Part shown: positions 1 through 10,237 of the stretch, piece by piece
How positions within the stretch are numbered: the first letter of the stretch is position 1
Layout: every line of letters starts with the position of its first letter
Translations under genes and position numbers: made by a program
Source of the DNA: Linanthus parryae
Taxonomy: Eukaryota; Streptophyta; Magnoliopsida; Ericales; Polemoniaceae
Assembly (NCBI GenBank): GCA_023055425.1
Contig: JALGPY010000003.1
Coordinates: 71,213,491-71,277,490, forward strand
Length of the DNA stretch: 64,000 nt
Reading direction: 5' to 3'
The notes under the pieces: generated by a model
The model's input: only the letters and a program-made list of their open reading frames with translations
Databases searched by the model: none
What the model was told of the DNA's origin: nothing

Positions 1-1361
1 AGCTAGATTGGTAGCTCAAGGCTACAATCAAGAAGAAGGTATTGAATATAAAAAAACTTTTGCTCCAGTTTCCAGGTTAGAAGCAACTAGAATTCTACTT
101 GCATTTGCATCTCACAAAAACATGAAAATATTTCAAATGGATGTAAAGTGTGCATTTCTAAATGGCTATCTGCAAGAAGAATTTTATGTTGCTCAACCAC
201 CAGGTTTTGAAAATTACAAGTTTCCAGATCATGTTTACAAACTTGACAAAGCTCTTTATGGTTTGAAACAAGATCCAAGAGCTTGGTATGAAAGATTGTC
301 AAAATTTCTACTTGAAAATGATTTCAAAAGATGATTAGTAGACAAAACCCTTTTCACAAAGACTCATGAGAAATACATGCTTGTAGTTCAAATTTATGTT
401 GATGATATTCTGTTTGGAGCTACTAATGATCTTTTGTGCAAGGAATTCTCAAGTCTTATGAGCAGGGAATTTGAAATGAGCTTGATGGGAGAATTGAACT
501 TCTTTCTTGGACTTCAAATACATCAGATGAAGAAGGGCATATTCTTACATCAAAGCAAGTACACAAAGGACTTGCTAAGAAAGTATAATATCTCTTATTC
601 CAAAGAGATTAAGACCCCCATGAGTTCTACATTGTCTTTACACAAGGATGAATCAGGTAAGAGTGTGAATGTGAAAGAATATAGAGGTATGATTGGATCA
701 TTAATCTACCTCACAGCCAGTAGACCTGATATCATGTTCAGTGTGTGTAAGTGTGCTAGATTTCAAGCTGATCAAAAATAATCACACTTGACTGTAGTTA
801 AAAGAATTTTTAGATATCTCACTGGTACCAAAGACTTAGGGCTTTGGTATCCTAAACATTCTAACTTCTCTTTGTGTGGCTATTCAGATGTTGACTTTGC
901 AGGATATAACGTTGATAGAAAGAGCACATCAGGATGCTGTCAATTTCTCGGATCATCCTTAATCAGCTGGCATTCAAAGAATCAAAACTCAGTTGCACTA
1001 TCAACAACTAAAGATGAATACATAGCAGCTGGACTTGCTGCTCAGAAGTGTTATTGATAGCACAACAAATGAGAGATATTGGAATTGATTTCAGATATAT
1101 ACCTATCAAGTGTGACAACACATGTGCAATATCAATTACAAATATCGAGTTCAGCATTCCAGAACAAAGCATATTGATGTTAGACATCACTTCATCAGAG
1201 ATCGTGCTGAAAAAGGTGATGTTTTTCTTGAATTTGTTTCTACTAACTTGCAATTTGCAGACATCTTCGCTAAACCATTGCCAGATGAAAGATTCTCAGC
1301 CTTAAGATTGGAATTGGTCATGCTAATAAAGAAGCATTGGTTTAGGGGGAGACTCAGGTAA
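1..1361 (+). pseudogene. Sire-like Ty1/copia pol remnant (reverse transcriptase and RNase H)
   Basis: The 3' part of a copia polyprotein, cut by the window start. The reading runs from RT finger/palm motifs (FAPVSRLEATR, FQMDVKCAFLNGYL, YGLKQDPRAWYERL) through the catalytic YVDD at 395-406 to the RNase H block (RPDIMFSVCKCARF, DRKSTSGCCQF, STTKDEYIAAG) and the terminal [11 protein letters not shown]...ADIFAKPLP. It is broken: in-frame stops lie at 332-334, 779-781 and 1055-1057, then a frame change near 1050 and another near 1140. The RNase H glutamate of the usual STxEAEY motif is Asp here. The wording of the RT motifs, the env-like ORF downstream and the long LTR point to the Sire lineage. 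An intact element would supply reverse transcription; this copy cannot. Confidence 0.93.
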
Positions 1362-1762
1362 GTTTCATGTGTTTCAAAGGTTTGAACTAATTTTCAAATC
1401 CTTGAAATTATTTTCAAATCTTTGAGTATATGTGCGTTACTTCATACAACTTTTCAAGGACTTGAGATCCTTTCCAAAGCTTTGAAAATAAGACGGCGTG
1501 CTAGATAGTTAATAAAATGAATCTTTCAATATTGGGTGTTATCTTTCTAGATAATTGCTCAATTTTGCCACTCGATTTTTCATATACCGCCATAATATGA
1601 TTATATATTTTATTTCCAACAACACACACAAATTTGAATCTTTTTTGATTCAGCAGATCTTCAAAGATCAGAAAGAAAATTTAGTTTCCTTTTCAAACTG
1701 AAACTCTCTTCTATTTATCTCCTTCGCATCTATCCTACCTCTCTCTTATTCTCCAAACCCTA

Positions 1763-2439
1763 ATGAGCACCAGAAGAGCCTCAGACAGAATCAAGATGGC
1801 TAGTGGTTCAAAGGCTGCAACAGAAAAGAAAAGAAAGACTATTGTGGAAGAGGTTCAAACCATTAGTGGGGATTCCCGTTCAAAGACCCCTACTGCAGAA
1901 GACATAGCACCTCCTCCTCCCTAGAAGAAGGCCAAGAAAGATGAGACACCAGTGTCCAGCAAGAAGAAGAAGATGGCAGTGGAATCTGCACCAGAAAAAC
2001 AGAAGGGAATTCAGATTGGTAGCCCTAAGAAGACAAAGAAGAAGGCTGACATAACTTACAAAGGAAAAGGAAAAGAGAAAATATACATTCAAGACTTGGA
2101 TTCAGATGCAACCTCAAGTTTATATGAAGTCTATTCAGTTTAAAAAAAGGACGAAAGAAGAAATATCTTCAAGAAGCTGAGTTAGAGTCCAATATGGAAT
2201 CCGAAAGAAAGAATCAGAAGAAAAATACTTCTTTGACAAAGAAAAGGTCCTTTGTAAAGAAGAAACTGAAAAATGGAAGGAAGGCATTAGAAGGGTCAAC
2301 CTTCCTGTTTAACAGTGTGATCAAGACAATAAGTTCAATTATTGATGATGTGTCTCAACAAGAAGAAGAACAGGATAATGAGGGAGACAGTCAGGATGAA
2401 GATGCAGAGCAGCAAGGAGATGAAGAACCTACCCCTTAA
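1763..2439 (+). pseudogene. Lysine-rich env-like ORF of the Sire-like element, broken
   Basis: Starts with MSTRRASDRIKMASGSKAATEKKRK and stays open until an in-frame TAG at 1922-1924; the same frame then continues as a Lys/Ser-rich stretch to a stop at 2141-2143. A further open segment in another frame (2194-2439) ends in an acidic Glu/Asp/Gln tail. No signal peptide or membrane helix is visible. Its position between the end of pol and the 3' LTR is where Sire elements carry an extra ORF often called env-like; the assignment rests on position and composition, not on a recognised domain. The 400 bp before it hold an untranslated spacer with several imperfect copies of a TTTCAA(A)GG(C/T)TTGAAA inverted motif. 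Confidence 0.55.
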
Positions 2440-2818
2440 CTCTTGCCTACTCTTTCTTCTCCTTTTTAAGGCCTTGAAATCCTTTTCAAATTCTTGAAAA
2501 TTTTATCTTTTAAATAATCTTTTAAAAATATTTCCAAGTACTGATCCAACATATTCTCATTCTTTTTTGATGAAAGTCAAAAAGGGGGAGAAATTTAGGA
2601 TATTATGTTTTACTTTTGTGGTTAGAGGCCTTGTTTTGGACAGTAGGACTACCTGAAACTGTGCTGTTATTTACTACTTTTAGTTTTTTTTTAATAAGTT
2701 GGATCTTTTGGACTTTATGTGTTGACATTATATGATTTATTTTGCTATGTGCTAATCAGTTTTTGCTGCAGAAACACAGTATCAAACAGATTGGAAGACT
2801 GTGGTTTTGTCTTTCATC
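2440..2818 (+). other. 3' untranslated spacer of the Sire-like element
   Basis: No coding signal. It contains a purine run AAAAAGGGGGAGAAA near 2579-2593, which resembles a polypurine tract but lies 235 bp before the LTR edge, so it is probably an upstream tract or relic. Confidence 0.4.
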
Positions 2819-2828
2819 AAGGGGAGAT
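2819..2828 (+). other. Polypurine tract
   Basis: AAGGGGAGAT lies directly before the TGTAAG start of the LTR, the expected place for the plus-strand primer. Confidence 0.7.
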
Positions 2829-4035
2829 TGTAAGTTCAATGCAGGATCAAGACTTGAAATAACTTGTCTATTTTAAGGCCTTGAAACTGAGTGAGCTTCA
2901 CTTGCATAAACTTCGGGGGAGTTTCTGATCTTAATCCAACTCCTAAGACCTTTGCATATTAGTTGATACTTGATGATGAAATATAAAGTATTTTTCACAC
3001 TGTTTGCAGGATCTAACATTATTTTTTTGACTCAGTTTTGCAGGGAATTTTGTTTCCTATTTTATAGGAACCTGTTTCATAACTTATGTTTTGTGGATAT
3101 GGTAACTTCTTGATGATTGGTTCTGTGATCAATCTGCTTTGTTTAAATCTTCCCAACATACTTCCAACAAGATTTAATCAGTATCCCTAAAGATACTGAG
3201 CTACTAGCCGTTGGCAGAAGCTGTTAGAAGAGTCAAGATTTGAAGCAAATTTTTGGAAAAGTTTGTTAGGAAGATTTTGAAGATCTTCCATTCAAACTGA
3301 GTGCTTAAAAAGAGAATTGCTGAAGGATTTCGTAGACACAACAATAAATAGCAATTCACAGAGACACTTAAAAATATTCAAGGATTTATAAGCAACAAAG
3401 AAGCAGATTCATCTCTCAATCCAAGCATTAGAAGAACACTGCATACTCACAGCAGTTTCATTTACTGTGTTCTTCTTTTCTGAAATTCATTTGTATATCA
3501 TTTTGATCACTCTTCTAGTTCTTATTCTCAAGGATTGTTCAAGGTGAACAATAGAGAATTCTTAGTTAATCAGATAGCTAGAGCAGGTACTAGATAGGTT
3601 AGTGAGAACCACAAGCTGTAATATAGTAAGGCATCTCTCTGTGCTTGAGATATAGGGCTTAGCTGTGGATTAATAAGAATTGTGTTGAAAATACTAGAGG
3701 GAGAAGATCCCTGAGGTAGAGATGTAGGTCCAAGTGGACTGAACTCTATATATCTCGTGTCTCTTGCATTTACTTTTCAGGTACATACTTAGAAATTTTG
3801 CATCTTTTAAAAAAAGTTTCATTTCAAGGGTTTGAAACTCATTTCAAAACCTTGAAATAGATTTTTTTCCTTCCTCTAACTGTTTTCATTCCAAGGGCTG
3901 GAAACTAATTTCAAGGACTTGAATATCTTTACAAATATTTTGAAACCACTACTTTTGCAAAGTTAAGCAAAAGCCTGCATACTCTATTCAACCCCCCTTC
4001 TAGAGTATTGATCCTGTATTTCTACCTACTGTACA
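2829..4035 (+). repeat. 3' LTR of the Sire-like copia element
   Basis: Begins TGTAAGTTCAATGCAGG just after the polypurine tract and is taken to end at ...CTACTGTACA, giving matching TGTA/TACA tips and about 1.2 kb. The first 100 bp match a second LTR beginning at 63878, which fixes the left edge. Near the right end is the TTCAACCCCCCTTCTAGAG tract commonly seen at the end of plant copia LTRs. It carries many imperfect TTTCAAGG(N)CTTGAAA inverted motifs. No primer site follows, as expected for a 3' LTR. The right edge is less certain than the left. Confidence 0.75.
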
Positions 4036-4045
4036 CCCCTTCAGC

Positions 4046-4234
4046 AAAGGTTGAATAATTAATGTATTTTCAATTACTCTTGGTCTGTATTTATACAAGA
4101 TGAGTGATTTACATACAACATATAGTTAGCTAAATTAGGAAATGGATAATTACAACATAATAACTGATCCCATAGATCATGGGAGAATCAACATAAATAA
4201 GGGAAGAGATAATGGAGATTATCTTATCCCTTGA
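4046..4234 (-). repeat. Ale-like copia LTR, probably solo or truncated
   Basis: Closely similar over about 190 bp to the LTR at 47414-47605, including TATTTATACAAGATGAGTG and ATCATGGGAGAATCAACATA. The tips are decayed (CAAAGG and CCCTTG instead of TGAAGG and CCCTTCA). Neither a primer site on its left nor a polypurine tract on its right is visible, so it is a solo LTR or a fragment next to the Sire LTR. Confidence 0.7.
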
Positions 4235-4569
4235 AAATTATCACATAAATGCCTATTTCATCATACTCGTTTCTAAGGCAGGGTACGAGACTTCTGACTC
4301 ATGCTGGATGCTCAGATGTGGTTTCTTCTCAGCGAAACGATCTGGTTGGTCTTCCGTTGTTATCTTCACTTCTGAGTCCTTCTTCGTAATACATCTTGCA
4401 TTTGCTGGGCTTGGCGGGTCTCCTGTTGTAGAAACATTCTGCAACCTGGCTGACTTAGATGTTTCCCCCTTCTCTCCGAATGTCTTCTACCTATTAAGTA
4501 TCCTCCTTCATATCATTGATCTCCTCATATATTTCATCACCACCGGTATTTCTTCTCCTGAATATCCTT
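4235..4569 (-). other. Unrecognised coding-like fragment, 3' half of a segment split by the solo LTR
   Basis: On the minus strand a 63-codon open stretch (4444 down to 4253) reads MQNVSTTGDPPSPANARC..., rich in Ser/Thr/Glu/Lys. If the solo LTR and one TCCTT copy are taken out, it joins to the sequence at 7878. I do not recognise the protein; it could be a retroelement gag leader or a host gene fragment. Confidence 0.3.
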
Positions 4570-6303
4570 TGCAACGACCCCCTTACCCGGCTCAAACGAG
4601 ACGGGGAGGACGATGCTAAAAGTAATGGCGGATTATCAAAAGCACAACATCCGAACATATATATCACATACTATTAAACATTACAAAACGTCCTCGAGTC
4701 TATCATACGTTTCTATTATACATGATACTAACATTATTCGTACTATTTACAACTTGTGACGGAACCTCCTTAGTGAGTCTCGTACCCGGTCATACCATAG
4801 TCTTCTTCTAAACCTGCGGGGGAAGGAAAACAAGACCGCAATTTTCTAAAATCAGCATAAAGTACTGAGTAAGTAAACACCCTAGCTTGTAAAACGGAGG
4901 ATAGAGCATCATTTAATTTCATGTCAAAATACAAGGAGGAATAATTCAGAAAAGTATAAACTTGATGAACAATATAAGATTGCAAATAACCTCTTATCTT
5001 TGAAACTTTCTTTCTTACTCTGTAGCGGGGAGTAATATTATCCCGATTATCTCTTCCTTCTATTCATAAACTTCCTTGTCTCATAGAAAAGCCGTTTTTA
5101 ACTTTGTTGATACGGGGAAAGATCTACTATACTATCACTAGCTACCATGACCGTAACTAGCGGCAGCCCCCAAAGACTTCTTGCAGCCAGAGGGGTGAGT
5201 ACATGGAGACACCCGGCAGTTTGCGACCGGGTTAAAATAATAGGGGTCGAGTGACCGAAGTCAACACGACAATAATAATAAGTTTCTCCCGTACAACTCT
5301 TTCCACTTTACGTTATTACGTTTTATTATTTTCGTGTGACGATTTCAAGAAAACATTTCAAATCGTAAGTAATCTCAAGTAAAACAGATACATCACCAAA
5401 CACATTTTGATACGAATATTAAAATCACATTATGACACGAAAGGAGCTAGGCACGCTAGACTAGGCATATTTACTTACCTCGATCCTTAGCAATAAGCAC
5501 ATAAAGTCTCCTAGAAGCTCACGTAGTCCTCGTCTACAAACTTGTCACCTACACGTTACATTTCTTTATTCGATCACAACTTATCGATACAAATATACAA
5601 TTGGAATTCTTGCAATCCTAACAGGTTTTATTTGAAATCTCGTTAATTCTCCCTATATATTTATATTTACACTAATATTCTAAATTTTAATATTATAAAA
5701 ACACATAATTCAAGTCCATAAACTTTTAATACTTATTCAATATTAATTTTATCAACATATCTATTTTGAAGTAACCAATAAATTATTTAATGAATAATAT
5801 TATTAGGTTGGCTATTTATTTATCTAATTTATAAAATTAATTCTGAAAACTATTTATAATATTTTTAGTGGACAAATAAAAGTCAGGAGAAATCATTATT
5901 TTTATTAATAGAAATAAACGTTCATTATTTAATTGAGAAAGCCGTTAATTTAAAGTTATAAAATATTTCTTATTTACTAACTAATTTGAAACAAACCAAA
6001 AATTAATAATTACAAGTTATGATTTTGAACTTGTTTATTTTCAAGAAACTAATTTCTATTTAGCTAGTTTATATTTAATCTATATTATTATTTAACTTAC
6101 TTTTTATGTTGCTATTACTATTAACTATTAATATTATTTCTATCATTACTACTACTACTATTATTATTATTACTGCTACTATTAGTAATATCATTATTGT
6201 TATCCTTCCTCTTCTTATTATAATTGTTATTGCTATTCCTATTATTGCTATTACTATTTATTATAATTACTACTACTATTATTATTTCTATTATTATAAC
6301 TAC

Positions 6304-6366
<63 letters not shown>

Positions 6367-7877
6367 GAATAATAGCTACAAAGTGGAGAAATTAATTTAA
6401 ACTTTAAAATCCTATTTTCATTTTATTCTTTATACTCTCAGATTGCTAAATAACAAACAAACCCCATAGTTTACTGATATAGCATAAATACCCCCCTCTT
6501 ATAGCTAAAACAGTTTCTGAAAATGACAACTACCTCCCCCCTTAGCATGAATTTACAATTTTATCAATCTAAACATGAATCTAAGCATCTAGATATGATT
6601 TTGATTATGTAAATCAACTCAAGGCGAAGATTAAAGCGTACCGGTACCAAAGATCGCAAGAAACGATCGAGAAACGGTCCGGGTCGAGTAACCCGTCGAT
6701 GGCCACGGTGGTGGTTCTCGAGTCCGGCGAGTAGAGCGTTTCTGGGTTCAATTGGGCCTTCTACTGGCTTAGTCGAGTCCCTAGGAGTGGTTTAGTGTCA
6801 ATTTCAGAGGGTGGGTGCTCTGTTTTAGCTTGGCGGAACTCCTCGCCGGCGACAATGGTGGACCGGCGGCGGTGGTGGTCGCGCTCTGCTTTTGGGTTGC
6901 TCAGCTGCTGTTATTTCTTCTCTTACTCTGTTCAGATCGTGGTAGAGAGGAGTGTGAGAGGGACAGAGAGGGGGAGTGGGAAGAAAACAGAGGAGGTGGT
7001 CTTGGTGGTCGTTTGGGTTTCTCACCGGAAATTGCAGCAGCGGTGGTGGCTTCCAGTCACTGCTGCGGCTGCTGTTTCGTGACTCTGTCTGTGGCAGAGA
7101 GCAAGATAGAGAGGGGAAAACATAGAAGAAGAAGGTGTGGCCTATGGTGGTGCTCTCGGTGGGTTTCTCTCTGATGGTGGCAGCGGCGGTGGTGGTGGTT
7201 CTATTTTTGTTAGCTGCTGCTAACGCTGTTTCTCTGCTTCTGGGCAGAGGAGAGGGTGGGGCAGAGAGGGAGAGAGAGCAGTGGTGAGAGGGAGGGTGAT
7301 GGAGATGATTACGGTGGTGGTGTGTTCTCGGTGGGGGTGTTGGTGGTACTCGCCGGAGTTGAAGAACACGAAAGAGAAGGTGATGGTGATGGTGGTTGTT
7401 TGAGCTTGCTGCCGAAGGAATTAGAGAGCGACTTTATAGGGGGTAAAAGTGGTGAAAGAGGCGGTGTGGCGGTGATTGTTGTCGGGCAAAACTTTTTCCG
7501 AAGGAAAAGTAGAAGATGGAGAAGAAAAATTGAAGTTGAAGAAGCAGAAGAAAACAAAAGAGAACAAGACAAAATAGGATTAAAAATCTGGTATAACATC
7601 TCCTAGAAATTTATTGGGTGTGGCTAGTAACACCAACTAGTTGGGTAATTGTTTGTGGCACAACTACGAAGCTACGTGGTGGCTTTACCCGCGTAACGAT
7701 TAGAATAAATTTCTCGCGAAATTATCTATAAATACTATTTAATATTTCGTTAAAATTTAACGAAACTAATTATAAAATAATTTACGCAACTTTATATTAT
7801 TTTTCTTTTAACACTAAATTTATATTTAACTTATTAACTTTACTGTTCTACCCCTAAATATTTTACGGGGTATTACA
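4570..7877 (-). mobile_element. Solo LTR, Tekay-like Ty3/gypsy, 3308 bp
   Basis: On the minus strand it begins TGTAATACCCCGTAAAATATTT and ends ...GGGTCGTTGCA, the typical tips of Tekay/Del-type LTRs. It is flanked by a perfect 5-bp target duplication TCCTT (4565-4569 and 7878-7882). No internal region is present, so the element was reduced to a solo LTR by LTR-LTR recombination. Inside are a TAT microsatellite near 6290-6365, an AT-rich half (5600-6600) and a GC-rich, GGT-repeated half (6650-7600). Open frames in the GC-rich half are composition effects, with no recognisable domain. Confidence 0.88.
6290..6365. repeat. (TAT)n microsatellite
   Basis: An uninterrupted TTA/TAT run from about 6300, preceded by about 180 bp of degenerate TAT/TAC triplets. 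It gives a spurious polytyrosine frame. Confidence 0.95.
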
Positions 7878-7882
7878 TCCTT

Positions 7883-8299
7883 CTCCGCGGGGATTCTGAT
7901 CCACTTCAGTCATCCGTTGAACTTTTTTTTCTCATCGTAGTTGTTCCTTCATAATCAAAAACAAAAATCTGGTCTTCAGACGAAGATCCGTGGTTGAATG
8001 CACTACTTTAGGGTTCCATAGAGAGTTATCGTTAGGTTTGGTGTAAGGACATGATTTTAGGTGTTTTGATTTCAATAGTATACTAATCACTTTACCCCTA
8101 ATTTTTTCATCTACTTTTTAGTAACTACAATAACTATACTTGCAGTTTATTTATTTTAATGGGGGCATGTGGAGATTCAAGAATTTTAGTGTTCCAAAAA
8201 AAACCCACCCGACTAACCATGTGTTTTTATATTCCTAAACTTGTTCTAACACATTAGGAAACCTATGTATAGCCTGAGAACGTGATTGTGGTCAATTTA
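7883..8299 (-). other. Other half of the segment split by the solo LTR, plus unassigned AT-rich DNA
   Basis: The minus-strand reading continues from 4569 across the TCCTT duplication without loss of bases. Short coding-like stretches occur near 7890-8040 but stops interrupt all frames. From about 8060 the sequence is AT-rich with nothing recognisable until similarity to the Athila-like LTR begins near 8300. Confidence 0.3.
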
Positions 8300-8638
8300 G
8301 ACACTACAGAGGAGATCGTGGAGTTTGGAGCCTCGTTTGGAGCTCGGAGAAACATCATTTGGATTCTTTTTCTCTTCTCTTCTATGTTATTATAGTTTTT
8401 GTTCATGAGAAAAATTGTTATAGAGATAAAATCTATGAGTAGCTAAGTTTTTTTTATCGGAATCCTCTTTCGGTATCTAAGGGTTTGCTACGGATTGCAC
8501 GTTTTGAGCTTATAATTCACGTTTTGACTGAATTGGTGTGGTTTTCCCTTTTTATGAATGATTTACGTTCTTAATTCTATCTCTATTGCGTTTTACGTCA
8601 TGTTAGGGTTGATTATAATTGATGTTTATGTGGTAACT
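8300..8638 (+). repeat. Old Athila-like LTR, 5' portion (left of the chain)
   Basis: Diverged match to the middle of the 1461-bp LTR: blocks corresponding to TATGAGTAGCTAA, AGGGTTTG, a GTTTTGA...TTCACGTTTT block and ATGATTTACGTTCTTAAT occur in the same order. It breaks at GTGGTAACT, the insertion point of the younger chain, and resumes at 35315. Confidence 0.65.
8634..8638. other. Target site duplication TAACT, left copy
   Basis: Identical to 35315-35319, just outside the TG and CA ends of the outermost LTRs. Five bp is the usual size for gypsy and copia integrases. Confidence 0.9.
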
Positions 8639-10099
8639 TGATAACTCCATTTTGGAGTTATATTATTCCTTATTTTTGCTATGTTTTGCGTGCTTATCAT
8701 GGAGAATTTAATCGTCTTTGAGCGTTTTGTGCTAAAATTGTGAAAATTGAGTTTTTGAGCGTTAATCGTTAAATCCGGGCGTTTCTCATATATTTTGTTG
8801 CTTTTATTGTGATATGATCGCGGGTTCGTGTTTCGTGTTGTGGTTGGCAGGAAATAGGATGCGAGGATCAAAGGTGGTGAAGAAACGAGCTTCGAAATTA
8901 AAGAAAGCAAGGAAAACTCAAGAAAATAAGTCAGAAAAAAGCTAAGGCAGGAACTCTTCCCACGAAGAGAAAAGCTCTTCCCACGAAGAAAAGACTTAGC
9001 CAAAATTCCAGTTCTCTTCCTGTGACATGATGCTGTCTCAAAATAGGAGGACTTTTGCAGGAAGACTTCAGACAATCTCTTCCCACGAAGAGAAAGTGTC
9101 TTCGCACGAAGAGATTGCCCAGAAAGCCAGAAACGTCCGGGGTCTTTTTGCAATTATTAGAAACTTTGTTATATTATTCTAGGAACGTATTTAAGTGTGT
9201 TAGGTCGACTTTTTGAGTAGTTTTTGACGTGAAACACATCTTTTGGAGATCAAGGAGCTATTGTGAGAGCTTAGGAGCTTTGGATCATCCGTTTCGATTC
9301 TCAACTCTTCTCTTTTCTTGATTTTTATGCTTAAACTCATGAGACTTGTTGTTTTGAGTATGAATATGAGTAGCTAAACGTTATTTGCTGGGAATTCTCG
9401 TTTGGTGTAGCTAGGGTTTGATCTAAATACCATGTTTTGATGATTGTGATTCATGTTTTAGCTTAATCTCACGTAATCTTTCATTATTATGGATTATTTA
9501 CGTTTGTAATCAAATTATCTTTGCGAGTAGCTAACGTAGAGATGAACTTAATTGGTTTTCACCCGGTAAATCCGTGAGGATTAGTCGGTAAATTGAATAA
9601 TCCACCTAGTCGAATCAATGTTTGGTAACTCGACATCGTTAACTAGGATCGTTAAAGTAGAATTGTGGTTTTAATGCATGCTTTAAGCTAGAATAGACTT
9701 GGTAACTCGGTTGTTTTGGTTTAAAGTATAGTAAACTTACTTGGTAACTCGGTGGGTTTAATATTGCTTGATTGATATTGAAAGATACGTGGTAGTTTTA
9801 CAAGTCAAAACATAAATTTAGCTCAACCTAGTGAACCTAGAGAATTCCCGGTGTAATTTCCCTTATATTACAAAAACCCTAAAATTCATTATTTATTAAT
9901 CGTGAACTATTTCACTCGGTTAATTGAGAATATTGCGTTTTTATTTTAGTAGAATTAGACCAAAACACAACTTGCGCTGTGCCCAGAAAAGGTTAAGAAA
10001 TTCTAATTAATTTACAAGAAGTCTCTTGGGTTCGACAACCTGGTTTTCCGGAATTTATTACTACACCGACAGCTGTACACTTGCAGTTGGAGCGTGTCA
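8639..10099 (+). repeat. LTR1 of the chain (outer, 5')
   Basis: 1461 bp, TGATAACTCC...GAGCGTGTCA. An 8-bp palindrome ATAACTCC/GGAGTTAT sits at the tip (8641-8661). Four hairpin motifs of the form CTCTTC-NNAC-GAAGAG lie at 8954-8969, 8975-8990 (one arm imperfect), 9077-9092 and 9098-9114 (imperfect). The core promoter is unclear; AT-rich candidates are TTATATTATT near 9168 and GTATTTAAG near 9187. Private bases compared with the other three LTRs are at 8649, 8788, 8860, 8895, 8898, 9350 and 9563, all in the 5' two-thirds. Confidence 0.95.
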
Positions 10100-10105
10100 A
10101 GTTTT

Positions 10106-10123
10106 TGGCGCCGTTGCCGGGGA
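10106..10123 (+). other. Primer binding site, tRNA-Asp, unit 1
   Basis: TGGCGCCGTTGCCGGGGA is complementary to the 3' end of plant tRNA-Asp, the primer used by Athila-group gypsy elements. It starts 6 nt after the LTR edge. Confidence 0.92.
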
Positions 10124-10237
10124 CTTCGGCTAAATTAGTTATAATTCCTAGCCTTAGGGATTTATTTTATTGTTTATATCTATTACTCACCTACTTTCTG
10201 TGTGTAATCTGTGTTTTCAGGTTGAACTTCACGGTGC

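Noticed and set aside
6106..6366. An 86-codon frame ending in about 30 tyrosines
   Set aside because: It is a translation of the TAT microsatellite inside the solo LTR.
6795..7606. Overlapping open frames rich in Arg, Gly and Val
   Set aside because: GC-rich GGT repeats inside the LTR keep all frames open; no domain or codon pattern.
7990..8010. GCACTACTTTAGGG as the missing CACTA partner end
   Set aside because: It does not continue as CACTACTAGAAA, lacks GCCGT repeats and lies across the gypsy chain.
8945..9125. CRISPR-like repeated short palindromes
   Set aside because: Too few, irregular spacing, inside a plant LTR; a hairpin family fits better.
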